Origin: Closterium sp. NIES-65
Lineage: Eukaryota > Streptophyta > Zygnematophyceae > Desmidiales > Closteriaceae
Direction: 5' to 3'
Length of the DNA stretch: 64,000 bases
Assembly (NCBI GenBank): GCA_948144175.1
Contig: CANXME010002528.1
Span: 1,985,001-2,049,000 of the forward strand
The translations under genes were made by a program, and so were the position numbers. The notes beneath the pieces are model-generated. The model was not told the origin of the DNA. It was given only the letters and a program-made list of their open reading frames with translations, and ran no database searches. This document shows, piece after piece, positions 1 through 11,731 of the stretch (the stretch's first letter is position 1; each line of letters starts with the position of its first letter).

Positions 1-2069
1 CCAAGGCGGTGGTGCCAGAGGAGGGTCTCGTGAGACAGACGGCGACACGAACAGGGGGCAGACTCAGGTCCAGACCTGGACACTGCAGCAAACACCTGAC
101 CAGACGAAGGGACCCTACCAGACTCAGCAACTGGAGGAGAAGTAGTGGTCGGTGTGTACAGGCTCGACCCTGGCTGACGTGTAAATGTAGCCAGGTGGCG
201 ACCTGTGCTAGCCTCTGTGCAGTGAGTCACCCGCTGACGAGCAGGAGTGAACTGGTGGACACCCGCATCCTGTAGGTCAGCACCACTCACCAGGTTCGTA
301 GAGAACGAGGGGAGGTAGAGACCAGACAGGGTGCCAAAGGGAGCCGCCGGACACGGGAGGACTGTGGAGAAACAAGAAAGGACAGGACCCCCAGAGGGGT
401 CAGCCAGGGACACCGCAACCGGTCGACTAAGCGGCGTGAGAGTGGTGCGGTCTCGAAAGAAGGAGCGAGACACCTCAGAGTCCAGGGTGAAGGTGTGAGA
501 GGCCGAAGCCGACACAGCACCTGAGAGTGCAGACTCACCAGTACCTGAGAGTACAGACGCACTGGCACCTGGAGCAGCAGCCTCACTGGCACCTAGAGCA
601 GCAGCCTCACCGGCACCTAGAGAAACAGTACCAATGCCCGGGTCGGGCGGGAAACAACGGTAACAGTCACCCTCATCACTAACAGTCACAGCATTTATGG
701 CAGCAAGGATAGCATCAAAGTCAAGATCAAAAATAGCTACACCAGCCCTAGACAGCTCTCCCCAGCGGGGGATCTCAGAGGCCTCCGGAAACTGCTGGCG
801 CCAGGCGTCTGTCAGGCGGCTAAAGCAGCGGTGGGCGGTGTGGGTGCCCCCACACTGCTCACCCGCGCGGTCGCCGGTGCGAAGGACGTAGGTGCAGGGA
901 CCAAACGCCCCACCACGCTGACGCTGCGAGTACCACTCACGGAGCTGCTGAGGGGCGGGGACGTCGCGAGAGCGCTGCTGCTGCTGCGGCTGCTGCTGCT
1001 GCTGCTGCTAGCGCTGACCACCCCCAGTGCTGCTCCGCTGGGACGAGCCACTCCGACCACCGCCACCACCGCCACCCCCGCCTCCACCGCCACCGCCGCC
1101 CCCGTCACCCTCGCCCCCGCCGCTCCCACCGCCACCTCCGCCACCACCTCCGCCGCCACCTCCGCCACCACTGCCGCCATTAGTACCTCCACTCCCGCCA
1201 CCACCTCCACCGCCACCCCCACTCCCCCCGCCGCCCCCACCTCCTCCGCCACTGCCCCCGCTAGCTCCACCCGCTCCCTTGCTCCCCTTGCCCCTGCCAG
1301 AGCGGCGCCTACCGCTGGGGGCAGACGCCGCACCGACCGACTCCAAACCAACAAGGTCGGCCGCAGGAGCAGAGGCGATAGAGGGTAACAGGGGGGAAGG
1401 AGAACACCCCTCAAAGATGGGGGTGCGAGGGTCACCACGAGAGGCCCCTACAGCGACTATACTCTTCTCGGCCGCTAGCAGGGACTTCTCGAGGAGGTCG
1501 ACAGTGAGGGTGGTGGGACAGACAGAGAGAAACTGGTCCCTAACGACACGAAGGGACTCAGGGAGACGGGTGACTAGAAAGTAGAGGGTGATGTACATGG
1601 GAGGGGGGTTTGCGGCGCAGAAGTCAGCACGAAGCGCAGCGCGATAGCGAGTGTCACTAGCGCAGAGGTGGGTAAAGAGGTCAGCGACTGTGGGAAAGGC
1701 AGCAAGGTCAGGGAAGAGGTACGGTAGCATGAGGCGGTTCAGTGTAGTAGAGGAAGGGGAGGAGTAGCGCGCAACTACAGCGTCGTACAAGGCCTGAGCG
1801 GTCTTGCACTGACTAAATTGTGCACGCTCGGAGGAAGGGAGGTGGCGACGCACAGCAAGACGTGCAGCAGCATCGCGTGTGGCCCACTTGGAGCGAACAG
1901 TGGGGTCAGCATCAGCAGGAGGGGTAGGGACAGCGCCAGAGACAAAGTCAAAGAGAGAAACTTTATCTACCGCATCGCACAGTAAGAACAGCTGGAGGTC
2001 CTCGACCCAGACCGCAAAGTCAATGGCGCGACCCTCAGCGTCAAAAGCCAGGACACTAGGGGTGGCCAT
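1..2069 (-). pseudogene. Copia Gag-Pol of element A, partial, with an amber stop and altered protease site
   Basis: The gag ATG is at 2069 (protein begins MATPSVLAFDAEG). Order seen: Gag domain, a long polyglycine linker, a Gln-rich stretch, the Cys/His motif, aspartic protease and the GAG-pre-integrase region (SHETLLWHHRLG) at the edge. The frame is stopped by TAG at 1008-1010, where the sister copy at 53-58 kb has CAG (Gln). The protease site reads DSEV instead of DSGA, which by family knowledge should abolish activity. I saw no other stop in this frame down to the edge, but I read it by eye. It is a decayed copy whose pol half lies outside the window. Confidence 0.8.
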
Positions 2070-2085
2070 TATAGCAGCTGACTGT

Positions 2086-3060
2086 CTCACCGGGCAGGAA
2101 GGGTCGAGCAGCTCAGCAGCACAGCAACACGGCAGACAGCAGCTCCGCCGACCCAGGAGCAGCAGCAGCCCCACAAGAGCAGGAGCTCGGCACCTCAGGC
2201 GGCTCGGGCGGCTCGGGCGGCTCGGGCGGCTCAGGCGGCTCGGGCGGCTCGGGCGGCTCGGGCGGCTTGGGCGGCTCGGGCGGCTCGGGCGGTGCAGGCG
2301 GCTCGGGCGGCTCGGGCACTCAGCGGCACGGGCGGCGCGGGCGTCTCGCGGGCGGCTCACGGGCGACTGCACGAGCGGCTGGGGCGGTTCACGGGCGGCT
2401 CGCGGGCGGCTCACGGGCGGCTGCACGGGCGGCTGGGGCGGCTCACAGGCGGCACTTAGGGCAGCTGCACGGGCGGCTGCACGGGCGGTTGCACGGGCGG
2501 GTGCATGGGCGGCTGCACGGGCGGCTCACGGGCGGCTGCACGGGCGGCTGCACGGGCGGCTGCACGGGCGGTTGCACGGGCGGGTGCATGGGCGGTTGCA
2601 CGGGCGGCTCACGGGCGGCTGCACGGGCGGCTGCACGGGCGGCTAAGGGCGGTCGCACGGGCGGCACGTCGGGCGGCAGCACAGGCGGCTGCACGAGCGG
2701 CGCACGGGTGGCTGCACGAGCGGCACGTCGGGTGGTGCACGGGCAGCGCACGGGTGGCTGCACGGGCGGCGCGTCGGGTGACAGCACGAGCGGCAACACG
2801 GGCGGCTTGACGGGCGGCGCGTCGGGCTACTGAGGGCGACGCACGGGCGGCGCACGGGCGACGCGGCGGGCGGCTAGCGAGCGTAGGGCGGCTAGCGGGC
2901 TGCGCGTCGGGCGGCTCACGCGAGCTAGCGGGCGTCGGGCGGTTAGCGCTAGGGCGGGCCGCGGGGCGCTCGGGCGTTAGGGCGCTAGGGCGGGCAGCTC
3001 ACGGGCGCTAGGGCGCTAGGGGCGGCACTCAGGCTCTAGGGCGGGCGGCGCGCTAGCGGC
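2086..3060 (-). repeat. GC-rich repetitive 5' leader of element A
   Basis: Between the primer site and the gag start lies about 1 kb built from short degenerate units such as cgggcggct and gcacgggcggctg. Comparable but different arrays fill the same position in the other copies (10.3-11.3, 41.2-42.0, 48.2-48.7 and 57.9-58.6 kb). Long open frames across it encode only Pro/Arg/Ala/Gly repeats, so I read it as non-coding leader. Confidence 0.7.
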
Positions 3061-3090
3061 TAAGGCAGAAAAAAAAATTTTCGAGGTGGT

Positions 3091-3133
3091 GGGCCCTAAG
3101 CACAGTTCCCACAGGGGAACCTGCTCGATACCA
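3091..3133 (-). promoter_or_regulatory. Primer-binding site with adjacent hairpin and GGGCCC palindrome, element A
   Basis: Immediately inside the LTR, the minus strand reads TGGTATCGAGC (3123-3133), close to the initiator-Met-tRNA primer site of plant Copia elements. Next to it GTTCCC (3105-3110) and GGGAAC (3115-3120) form a 6-bp hairpin with a 4-nt loop, followed by GGGCCC (3091-3096). The same order occurs in the other copies with different stem sequences. Confidence 0.75.
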
Positions 3134-3266
3134 TGAGAAGAAGTGAACGAGAATGAAATGAACTATGAACGAAGTGAGTACAAATAGGAAACCCTAATTG
3201 GGTTGTACCCCCTATGGGATACCCCACTATAGCCTACACAAGTAAGTAAGCTATAATGTTCTGACA
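3134..3266 (-). repeat. 5' LTR of Copia element A (133 bp)
   Basis: It is bounded by TG and CA on either strand and ends ...ttctgaca. It aligns through most of its length with the LTRs of element B, including the block around the conserved ctataatgttctgaca end. This is very short for an autonomous Copia LTR. Confidence 0.85.
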
Positions 3267-3904
3267 AAGCCCTGCGCACCACGCATCCAACATGCTGTAC
3301 TGGGCGGTCTTGCAGAATGAACTCCAGGTGACAGCTGGACCCGTGGGCCCTTCCTCTTGCGACGGTGGCTCGTAGGTGCGTGGCGACGTCACGATGACTC
3401 ACCACAAGTCCATGGCGGGGCCCCTCAGCAGCGAAACGGCATATCGGATCTTCGTTGCATCCGACTCGATGTAATTCGCGTCGAAAAAGACGTTCATCGT
3501 GAACGATTGAACCGTCGCACCTCCACGCTGGCTCGGGTCGAAGCAGGGCGGGCGTTGCGGCTTGAGTGGCATCGCTGCCATAATGGCCTGTTTGCCACTT
3601 GTCGCCGCGAACTCCACGTTCCGACGGGCTTCACGAGGCTTGGTGCGACCCTGTTTCCTCCCATGCCAAGCATCGGCTGGGCGGCGCCATCACTGGCTGC
3701 GTCTGAGCGCTGTCCCACGCTGTCGTGTTGTGTTGGTGTGCCGGACGAAGTGACGATCGGCTCGTCCGATTGTGCAGATGCATTGTCGGTACGTGTGGTG
3801 GCGCTGGAGTGTTCACCGTGAATTGCTAACGCGCGAAGTCACGTTCCGCCGTGAGCGTCGCAATTTCGAGCGCCGATTCTTCAAGTTGGCGCACGAGACG
3901 GTCA

Positions 3905-3909
3905 AGCTG
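3905..3909. repeat. Target-site duplication AGCTG of Copia B (left copy)
   Basis: AGCTG is repeated exactly at 11509-11513, flanking element B; 5 bp is the normal Copia duplication length. Confidence 0.9.
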
Positions 3910-4031
3910 TGACGAGAATTAATGAACTATGAAAGAGTTGGGTACAAGTACTAACCCTAATTGGGTTGTACCCCTTATGGGCTACCCCACTACAGCCTAC
4001 ACAAATGTATAAGCTATATAATGTTCTGACA
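3910..4031 (-). repeat. 3' LTR of Copia B (122 bp)
   Basis: Begins TGACGAGAAT and ends TTCTGACA. It is nearly identical to 11376-11508 except for an 11-bp deletion just inside the outer TG. Confidence 0.9.
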
Positions 4032-4045
4032 CACCCCCATAGGCA
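4032..4045 (-). promoter_or_regulatory. Polypurine tract of Copia B
   Basis: The minus strand reads CTATGGGGGTG directly before the 3' LTR. The same string lies in this position in elements C, D and H, and in E with one base before it changed. This is the expected plus-strand primer position. Confidence 0.8.
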
Positions 4046-4211
4046 AAGTGGGGGAGAACAGAGGGTCACAAGACCAGTCAAGCAAAGCAAAGCAAAGCAA
4101 GATCAGGGTGGATCACAAAGTCACCACACATTCCGAGCACAATTTCAAGGCCACAAGACCAGTTCACATGCAGGAGTACATATATATATATATGTAACAG
4201 TACAAGCAAAT

Positions 4212-7200
4212 TCAAGAGGTGAGCAAGTGAGGCAAGGCAGGCACAAGACCCAGCTGAGTACAGATGCGCTGATGATCACAAGGCGCAAGAGCCTTGGTGA
4301 AGATATCAACAGTGTTGGCCTCAGAGGCCACGTACGCAAGTCGCAGCTGACCACGCTGCTGTAGCTCACGAGCAAGGAAGTAGCGGAGAGCAATGTGCTT
4401 TGTTCTGTGCTCCAGTCTCTGCTCTCGACACAAGGCTAGCATGGCCTTGTTGTCTACGTACAGAACTGATGGAGAACGAGGTGGCTCTCTGAGGTCGTTC
4501 AGCAAGTAGGTGAGCCAGCGAAGCTCTTGTGCAGCCATGGCTCCTGCGTAGATCTCAGCCTCACAACTGGAGCCGAGAACAGAAGACGAGCGGGTAGCCC
4601 GCCACGAGACAGAGCCGGAACCAAGGCTGAAGGTGTAACCCTGTGACGATCGCTGCGTAGCCTGGTCGTGAGCCCAAGAAGCGTCTGCATGCCCAGTGAG
4701 GACCACTGGACTCCGCTAACCAAGCACAAGCCCCATGCCCGACGTACTGCACAAGTAGCGCAACACCCTCTTCGCTGCAGCCATGTGCTCCGGTCTGTGT
4801 CTCCCAGGAGCAACATAGCGTGCGAGAATGCTAAGAGGGTATGCAAGGTCAGGTCGTGTGCAGGTCATCAGGTACATGAGGCAGCCAACAAGCTGTGGGT
4901 ACGGGCCACTCGACTCTACGGATTCATCCGAAGGCAGAGCTGAGAGTGAGTGGTGAGTAGGCAGAGGAGTGGCCTGAGGCGAGGAGTACGTGAAGCCGAA
5001 GCGCTGAAGGACCTGCTGCACCATGTGTGACTGAGTCAGGGTAATGGTGCGGCGTGCTCTGTCCCGGGTGATCTGCAAGCCAAGGTAGCTGCGCAGTTCA
5101 CCCAGGTCTGTGCACGTGTGTCTCATCTATAGCTCGGACTTCACATAGGCGAGTCCAGCAGTGTCAGCAGTGGCAAAGACCAAGTCGTCGACGTACACGA
5201 GGATGTAGAACGACGGCAGAGAGGTGTCGGTGCGTAGAAACAAAGACGGGTCGGCTGTAGAAGGAGCAAACCCAAGAGCCGCAAGCGTAGTCCTCAGTGT
5301 GTCTTGCCACTCACGCGGTGCCTGGTGGAGACCGTAGACTGGCCGCCGGAGGCTCCACTGGGTGCCAGGAGGAAAAGACCCAGTGAAGCCAGGTGGGCGG
5401 CGCAGCCAGATCTCCTCGTGCAGGCTACCCTGCTAGAAAGCAGTGCTGAAGTCTAGAGAGTGCAGCTCGTAGTCACGGTGAGTAGCAACGTGCAGCAGTA
5501 CCCGAAGCGTGGTCATCTTCGGGGTGGGAGAGAAGGTCTGAAAGTAGTCAACTCCCTACCGCTGACTGAAGCCACAAGCCACGTAACGCGCCTTGAAGAT
5601 AGGCGGAGAACCCGGCGGCCGCTTCACCCTGAAAATCCACATGCCACTGACGATGTTCGCCCCAGGTGGGGGAACCTCGTCAACGTAGGTGCCTGTGGAC
5701 TTCCAGGAAGCCATCTCTGTGTCCATAGCTGCCTGCCACGGAGAGGAGTAGGGACCCTCTATCGCCTCCGCGTAAGAGCGCGGAGTCGGGATGTCAAGTG
5801 CATACGGGTCTCCCTTAGGGGTAAGCAGTACGGACACGAGATGAGGTGAAGCAGCAGCCAGACACTGGAACTCCTCCTGCCTGTCCTCAAGGACGTCCAT
5901 GCCAAGGGCACCCTCACCCCTGACGGACGGAGGACAGACAGACTCAGACTCAGCGACAAGACTAGCAGCGTAGTCTAGGCGACAGCGAGCAGCAAAGTCG
6001 ACGAGCTCATCAACTAGGGCAGACGCAGCAGTGGACTCAAAGGAAGGGTCAGTGACGACAGTAGCAAGGAGACGCGTGACAGTAGGACTGGCAGCACAAA
6101 GAGAGTCCGACTCCGGGTCAGGAAGAGCAAGAAGAGAGGACTCAGGAGGAGAAGGCAAAGGGGCACGCAGAGGAGCAGTGGACGGACGCAAAGACATCCA
6201 GTGCGTGCCAAAGACAGGAGGAGGATGCGAACGCGAACCATGACCACTAGTGCGAGCAGGACGGACAGGCGACGCAGGGCGAGACGCAGGCTCACAACGC
6301 TCAGCAAGACCTCCAGTAGGACCAGTGTAGGGAGAAGGAGCATGCAAAGGGGAGGCCGGCTGTAACTGTAACTGTGACGGGATAGGCTGTGGACACTCTA
6401 AGGGAGGAGGAGAACCAGTAGAAGGCGGAAGACCAAGAACCTGCTGAAGGAGCGGAACAAAGTACGGCCAAGGCCGCGCGACGACTCCAGACACAGTAGG
6501 AACAGCACCAGTACCCCCAGCAGGAGCACCAGCGTCAGCAACACCTCCAGCTCCAGTACCCCCAGCAGCTCCTGTAGCTCCAAGACCTCCAGCAGCACCA
6601 GTAGCACCCCAAGCAGGACCGCCAGCAGTAGCCTCAGCGCCAACACCCTCAGTAGCTCCAGCTCTAGTCGTACCCGCAGGCCCAGCAGCTCCAGTACTCC
6701 AAGTACGAGCACCTCCGGGACCCGCGACAGCAGCACCCTCAGTAGCCGGAGAACCTCCAGCTCCAGCAGCACGCCTCCAACGCCGAGCAAACCACTCGCG
6801 CAGCTCCTGTGGAGAGAGCGGCTCCTGCCGAGACGAAGCACCCGGAGAACCTCCAGGCACAGTACCGCCAGACGCGACACGAGCAGGCCTAGCTCTCGCA
6901 GGCTCCGCACCCCTTGGCTCCGCACCCCCAGGCTCCGCACCCCTAGGCGTAGCACCCCCACGCTCAGCACCCCCAAACGTAGCACCCCCAGGCTCAGCAC
7001 CCCTAGGCTCCACACCCCCAGGCACAGCACCCCTAGTCGCAGCACCCCCAGGCTCAGCACCCCCAGGCTCAACACCCCCAGGAGCAGTATTTTTAGGCTC
7101 AGCACCCCTAGAGTCAGCACCCCTAGGCTCAACACCCCCAGTAGCAGTACCGGGAGTCTCAGCACCCCGAGAGTCAGCACCCCAAGGCTTAGCACCCTCA

Positions 7201-10200
7201 GCAGCACCAGAGTCACCAGCAACCTCAACAGGCTTGACTGCGTCTACCTGGGACACACCTGAAGGGGCAGGACCGTGAAGGGGGAGGTGGTCTACCGGGG
7301 GGGGACCTGGCACAAGGAAGAGCGGAGGCGGGGGAAGGGACGGAGTGCGGTAGGGGAAGAGGCGCTAGTAGGGGACCGACTCGTCAAACGTGACGTCCTG
7401 GGAGGACAGAACACGGCGAGATGTGGGGTGGTAGAACTCCCACCCTGGCGCGTCAGGGGGGAAACCCAGGAAGACGCACGGAGCAGCACGAGGGGACAGC
7501 TTGTCCGCAGACAAGTCGCGGACAAACGCCCGAGATCCCCAGACACGGAACGCAGACGCATCGCCCACCTTCCCCGTCCACAGCAAGGCTGGGGAGGTCT
7601 CCAGCATGGAGACCCTGGGGTGAAGGTTGATCTGATGCGCCGCGTATCGAACCGCAAACGGCCACAGAAAATGGGGGGCAGCCGCATCCATCATAGATGT
7701 ACAAGCGACGTCCATGACCATGCCAATGCGACGCTCAGCAATCCCATTTTTCTGTGGAGAGTCCTCAAGCGTGAAGGTCTGGCGGATGCCTCGTGCACGA
7801 CAGTAGGCTCGCAGGAGGCCAGAGGAGAACTCTCCGCCTCTGTCAGAGTGCAGACGCAGAACAGGAAACTCCGAGACGAAGCTCTGCCTGAGCTGGAGAC
7901 GAGCTGCGCAGATCCAGTCGATCAGCACCTCAGTGACATCACCCTTGCTGCGCAAGGGGAAGACTGTGGTGTAACGCGAGTAGTCGTGGACCACCAGCAG
8001 GAAGTAGCGCTCGTGACCCTGTCCACGGACGCGGGCTGGGCCCCACACGTCCATGTGAAGCGTCTGCAGCGGGGCCTCTGTCGGGGGAAACTGGGAGAAG
8101 TGAGGGGCAGCACGCAGCCGCCCCTCGACGCAGGGGACGCAGGCAGGGGCAGGCCCCGGGGGAAGGGGAGGGAGGGACAGGGGAAGACCAGAGACAAGGA
8201 GACGGGCCGCCATGCCTCCGAGACGAGGCAGGGAGGGGTGACCAAGGCGGTGGTGCCACAGGAGAGTCTCGTGAGACAGGAGACGACACGAACAGGGGGC
8301 AGACTTAGGACCAGACCTGGACGCTGCAGCAAACACCTGGCCCGACGCAGCTACCCGACCAGATGCAGTGACAGGAGGAGACGCAGTGGTCAATGTGTAC
8401 AGGCTCGACCCCGGCTGAGGTGTAAACGTGGCCAAGTGTCGGCCCGTACGAGCCTCAGTGCAGTGAGTCACCTGCTGGCTCGCAAGATTGAACTGGTGCA
8501 CTCCCCCATCCTGTAGGTCAGCACCACTCACCAAGTTCGTAGAGAACGAGGGGAGGTAAAGACCAGACAGGGTGCCAGAGGGAGCCGCCGGACACGAGAG
8601 GACAGTGGAGAAGTGAGCAAGGACAGGACCCCCAGAGAGGTCTGCCAGAGAGACTGCAACTGGCCGACCAAGCGGCGTGAGTGTGGTGTGGTCTCGAAAG
8701 AAGGAGCGAGAAGCCCCAGAGTCAAGGGTGAAGGTGAGGGAGACCGAAGCCGATGCAGTACCTGAGAGAGAAGACTCACCAGCACCTGAGGAAGTACACG
8801 CACTAGCACCTACAGCAGCAGCCTCGCTAGCACCAAAAGCAGCAGCCTCACCAGCACCTAGAGCAGCAGTCTCAATGCCCGGGTCGGGCGGAAAACACCG
8901 GTAACAGTCACCCTCATCACTAATAGTCACAGCATACATAGCAGCAAGAATAGCATCAAAGTCAAGGTCAAAGATAGCAACACCCGCCCTAGACAACTCG
9001 CCCCAGCGAGGGATCTATGTGGCCTCAGGGAACTGGTGACGCCAAGCGTCCATCACGCGGCCAAAGCAGCGCTGGGTGGGGTGCGCACCCCCACACTGCT
9101 CACCCGCACGGTCGCCAGTGCGCAGGACGTAGGTGCACGGACCAGTACCCCCACCCCGCTGGCGTGCAGCGTACCACTCACGGAGCTGCTGAGGGGACAG
9201 GGTCTCACGACCGCGCTGCTGCTGGTGGCGCGGACCACCACCGGAGCCACTCCTCTGCGCAGAACCACGACCAGCTCCACCGCCACCTTCGCCGCCTCCG
9301 CCACCTCCGCCGCCTCCGCCACCACCGCCGCCTCCGCTCCCTCCGCCACCACCGCCGCCTCCTCCGCCTCCACTGCCGCCACCGGCACCTCCACCCCCAC
9401 CACCACTCCCACTCCCACCCCCACCCCCTCCGCCGCCTCCACCGCCGCCTCCAACGCCCCCGCCAGCTCCTCCAGCGCCCTTGCCCCCCTTGCCCTTGCC
9501 TGTGCGGCGCTTCCCTGAAGGGGCAGACGCAGCGCCGACCGACTCAAAACCAACGAGGTGGGCCACAGCAGCAGAGGCAACAGAGGGCAAGAGGGGGGAG
9601 GGAGAACACCCCTCAAAGACAGGGGTGCGGGGGTCACCCCGAGAGGCTCCTACAGCAACTATGCTCTTCTCTGCTGCTAGGAGGGCCTTCTCGAGGAGGT
9701 CAACGATGAGAGTGGTGGGGCAAACAGAGAGAAAGTGGTCCCTGACTACGCGGAGGGAGTTATGGAGACGGGCGACTATGTAGTAGAGGGTGATGTACAT
9801 GGAGGGGGGGGTTCTTGGCGCATAACTCAGCAGGAAGCGCAGCGCGGTAGCGAGTGTCACTTGTGCGGAGGTGCGTAATGAGGTCAGTGACTGTGGGAAA
9901 GGCAGCAAGGTCAGGGAAGAGGTACGGTAGCATGAGGCGGCTCAGTGCAGCAGTAGCAGGGGAGGAGTAGCATGCAACTACAGCGTCGTACAAGGTCTGA
10001 GCACTCTTGTACTGGCTAAAGTGCGCACGCTCAGAGGTAGGCAGGTGGCGACGCACAGCAAGACGTGCAGCAGCATTGCGCGCGGCCCAATTTGAGCGAA
10101 CAGTGGCGTCAGCAACAGTAGCAGGGGCAGGAGAGGCACCAGAGGTGAGGTCAAAGAGAGAGAGACCGTCTGCCCTATCGCACTGTAGGAAAAGCTGCAG

Positions 10201-10272
10201 GTCATCTATCCAGACGTCAAAGTCAATGGCATGACCCTTAGCGTCAAAAGCGAGGACACTAGGGGTAGCCAT
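4212..10272 (-). pseudogene. Copia Gag-Pol polyprotein of element B: one frameshift and six amber codons
   Basis: ATG at 10272, terminal TGA at 4212. All Copia domains are visible in order: Gag, glycine-rich linker, Cys/His motif, protease (DSGAS intact), GAG-pre-integrase (HHRLGH), integrase (HMDVWGP, HSDRGGEF, NGIAERR), GGAEP-type repeats, reverse transcriptase (YVDDLVF) and RNase H (GHADASW, SSCEAEIYA). A G8 run at 9804-9811 (C8 in the sense strand) shifts the frame in Gag. Below it one frame runs to the end, interrupted only by TAG at 9015, 7365, 5556, 5433, 5127 and 4716. By comparison with H and C these replace Glu, Tyr, Gln, Leu, Leu and Gly codons. No TAA or TGA occurs before the real end. 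Confidence 0.88.
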
Positions 10273-11332
10273 GATAGCAGTAGACTAGCAGCGCGAACAG
10301 TAGAGTGAGGGCAGTGCAGTGAGAGAGGCGCTGCTCTTACCGGACAGGGCGGCTCGGGTGGCTCGGCTGCCGGGCGACTCGGCGGCTCGGCAGCTGAGCG
10401 GCTCGGCGGCTCGGCTGCTGGGCGGCTCGGCGGCTCGGCTGCTGGGCGGCTCGGCGGCTCGGCTTCTGGGTGGCTCGACGGCTCGGCTGGTGGGCGGCTC
10501 GGCTGCTGGGCGGCTCGGCGGCTGGGCGGCTCGGCGACTGGGCGGCTCGGCTGCTGGGCGGCTCTGCTGCTGGGCGGCTCGGCGGTCGGGCGGCTCGGCT
10601 GCTCTGCTGTTGGGCGGATCGGCCGCTGGGCGGTCCGGTGTGGCCGGAAAGGAGGCGGCGGGAGGGCCGCTAAGAGAGCGGCGTCCGGTGCCGCTGAGAG
10701 GAGGGGGCGGGGCCGCTGAAGAGGCGGCGGGAGGGCCGCTGAGACGGCGGCGTCCGGGGCCGCTGAGAGGAGGCGGCGGGGCTGCTGAAAGGGCGGCGGC
10801 GGGGCCGCTGAGAGGGCGACGTCCGGGGCCGCTGAGAGGAGGCGGCGGGGCCGCTGCAAGGGCGGCGACGGGGCCACTACAAGGGTGGCGACGGGGCCGC
10901 TGAAGAGGGCGGCGACAGGGCCGCGGGAACGGCGACGACTGGGCCGCTGGAAGGGTGGCGTCCGGGTCGTGCAAGGGCGGCGACGCGGCCGCTGGTGAAA
11001 AGGGCGGCGAGGGGTCCGCAGGGTGAGAGCGGCGACGGGCCACGAAGGGCGGCGGATCGGGGCCGCAAGGGCGGTGGATCGGGTCCGCAAGGGCGGCGGA
11101 TCGGGGCCGCGAGGGGCCGCTAAGGGGCCGTGAGAGCGGCTAGGGCGGCGCGACGCGACCGTTAGGGCGGCGCGACACGGCCGCTAGGGCAGCGCGACGA
11201 GGCCGCGAGGGGCCGCTAAGGGGCCGTGAGAGCGGCGCGACGGGTCCGCTAGGGGTCGTGAGAGGAGAGACCCATGGAGCACGACTCGGGCAGGGACTGA
11301 GCGCGCTCCGGGCAGGAAAAATTCGAATCGGT
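10273..11332 (-). repeat. GC-rich repetitive leader of Copia B
   Basis: About 1.06 kb of degenerate tandem units: cggctcggctgctgggcgg-type motifs at 10330-10630, then ggggccgctgagagg-type motifs to about 11250. Long frames here encode Pro/Arg/Ala/Ser repeats and differ between copies, so a conserved protein is unlikely. Confidence 0.7.
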
Positions 11333-11375
11333 GGGCCCTAGGAACAGTTCCCACGAGGGAACCTGCTCTATACCA
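11333..11375 (-). promoter_or_regulatory. Primer-binding site, hairpin and GGGCCC palindrome, element B
   Basis: TGGTATAGAGC on the minus strand (11365-11375) abuts the LTR. A perfect stem GTTCCC (11347-11352) with GGGAAC (11357-11362) follows, then GGGCCC at 11333-11338. The layout is identical to that of element A. Confidence 0.78.
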
Positions 11376-11508
11376 TGTGAAACTTAGAACGAGAATGAAT
11401 GAACTATGAAAGAGTTGGGTACAAGTACTAACCCTAATTGGGTTGTACCCCTTATGGGCTACCCCACTACAGCCTACACAAATGTATAAGCTATATAATG
11501 TTCTGACA
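11376..11508 (-). repeat. 5' LTR of Copia B (133 bp)
   Basis: Begins TGTGAAACTTAG and ends TTCTGACA. It is followed by the AGCTG duplication at 11509-11513 and preceded by the primer site. Confidence 0.9.
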
Positions 11509-11731
11509 AGCTGCTCCTACGTCAACGTTGCGAGCGTGAATTCGGCCATGGCGGGGGTGTCGGGCGAGCTCAGCGAGAGCCTCTATCGTGGCCGTGCGTG
11601 CTTACGAGAGAGCACTACGACCGGCAGTGCTGTGTCGCTGAGAGACGTCTACCCCCCCAAAAAATTGAGATAGTGAGGAAGCGAAGGTGTGGGTGCGGTC
11701 CAAGAAGAGATCGTAGGCTCTGAATACTAAG

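Larger units (their letters stand above)
1..3266 (-). mobile_element. Copia LTR retrotransposon A (5' part; continues beyond the left edge)
   Basis: Minus-strand element of the short-LTR Copia family. Its 5' LTR lies at 3134-3266, followed leftwards by a primer site, a GC-rich leader and gag-pol, which leaves the window inside the GAG-pre-integrase region. The LTR is bounded by TG and CA and interrupts a gypsy gag, which resumes at 3267. The expected duplication is AAGCC (3267-3271), but its partner is outside the window, so the insertion can be checked only on one side. Confidence 0.85.
3910..11508 (-). mobile_element. Copia LTR retrotransposon B, full length, decayed
   Basis: A complete minus-strand element with a 5-bp duplication (AGCTG) on both sides. 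Parts from 5' (right): LTR 11376-11508, primer site 11365-11375, hairpin, GC-rich leader, gag-pol 10272-4212, purine tract, LTR 3910-4031. The 3' LTR lacks 11 bp near its outer end compared with the 5' LTR (122 versus 133 bp). It sits inside the gypsy 1 gag. Confidence 0.92.
3267..11549 (-). pseudogene. Gypsy gag, split by Copia B and decayed
   Basis: The start at 11549 reads MAEFTLATLT and is followed by TAG (11517-11519). Across the Copia B insertion it continues with a heptad-like QLDRLVRQLEESALEIATLT segment (predicted coiled coil), TAG at 3826-3828, a frameshift near 3620-3660, then a Retrotrans_gag-like segment (VQSFTMNVFFDANYIES, RYAVSLLRGPAMDLW). It ends in TGA at 3399-3401, probably from a Trp codon. 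Assignment rests on the order coiled coil then gag core, typical of plant gypsy Gag; I place no confidence in exact boundaries. Confidence 0.65.

Noticed and set aside
1008-1584. Proline-rich plus-strand frames opposite the glycine-rich Gag linker (also at 42.5-43.1, 49.3-49.9 and 56.6-57.3 kb)
   Set aside because: GGN codons read antisense give Pro; they appear wherever the linker does and are shadows of gag.
5460-5849. Plus-strand frames opposite Copia B pol (and equivalents at 7.3-8.5, 46.3-47.0 and 52.8-53.5 kb)
   Set aside because: They run antisense to the conserved pol domains and vanish where pol is intact but codon choice differs.
11443-11673. Small plus-strand frame over the 5' LTR of Copia B
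   Set aside because: It spans the LTR edge and the gypsy leader, i.e. an insertion junction, so it cannot be an ancestral gene.
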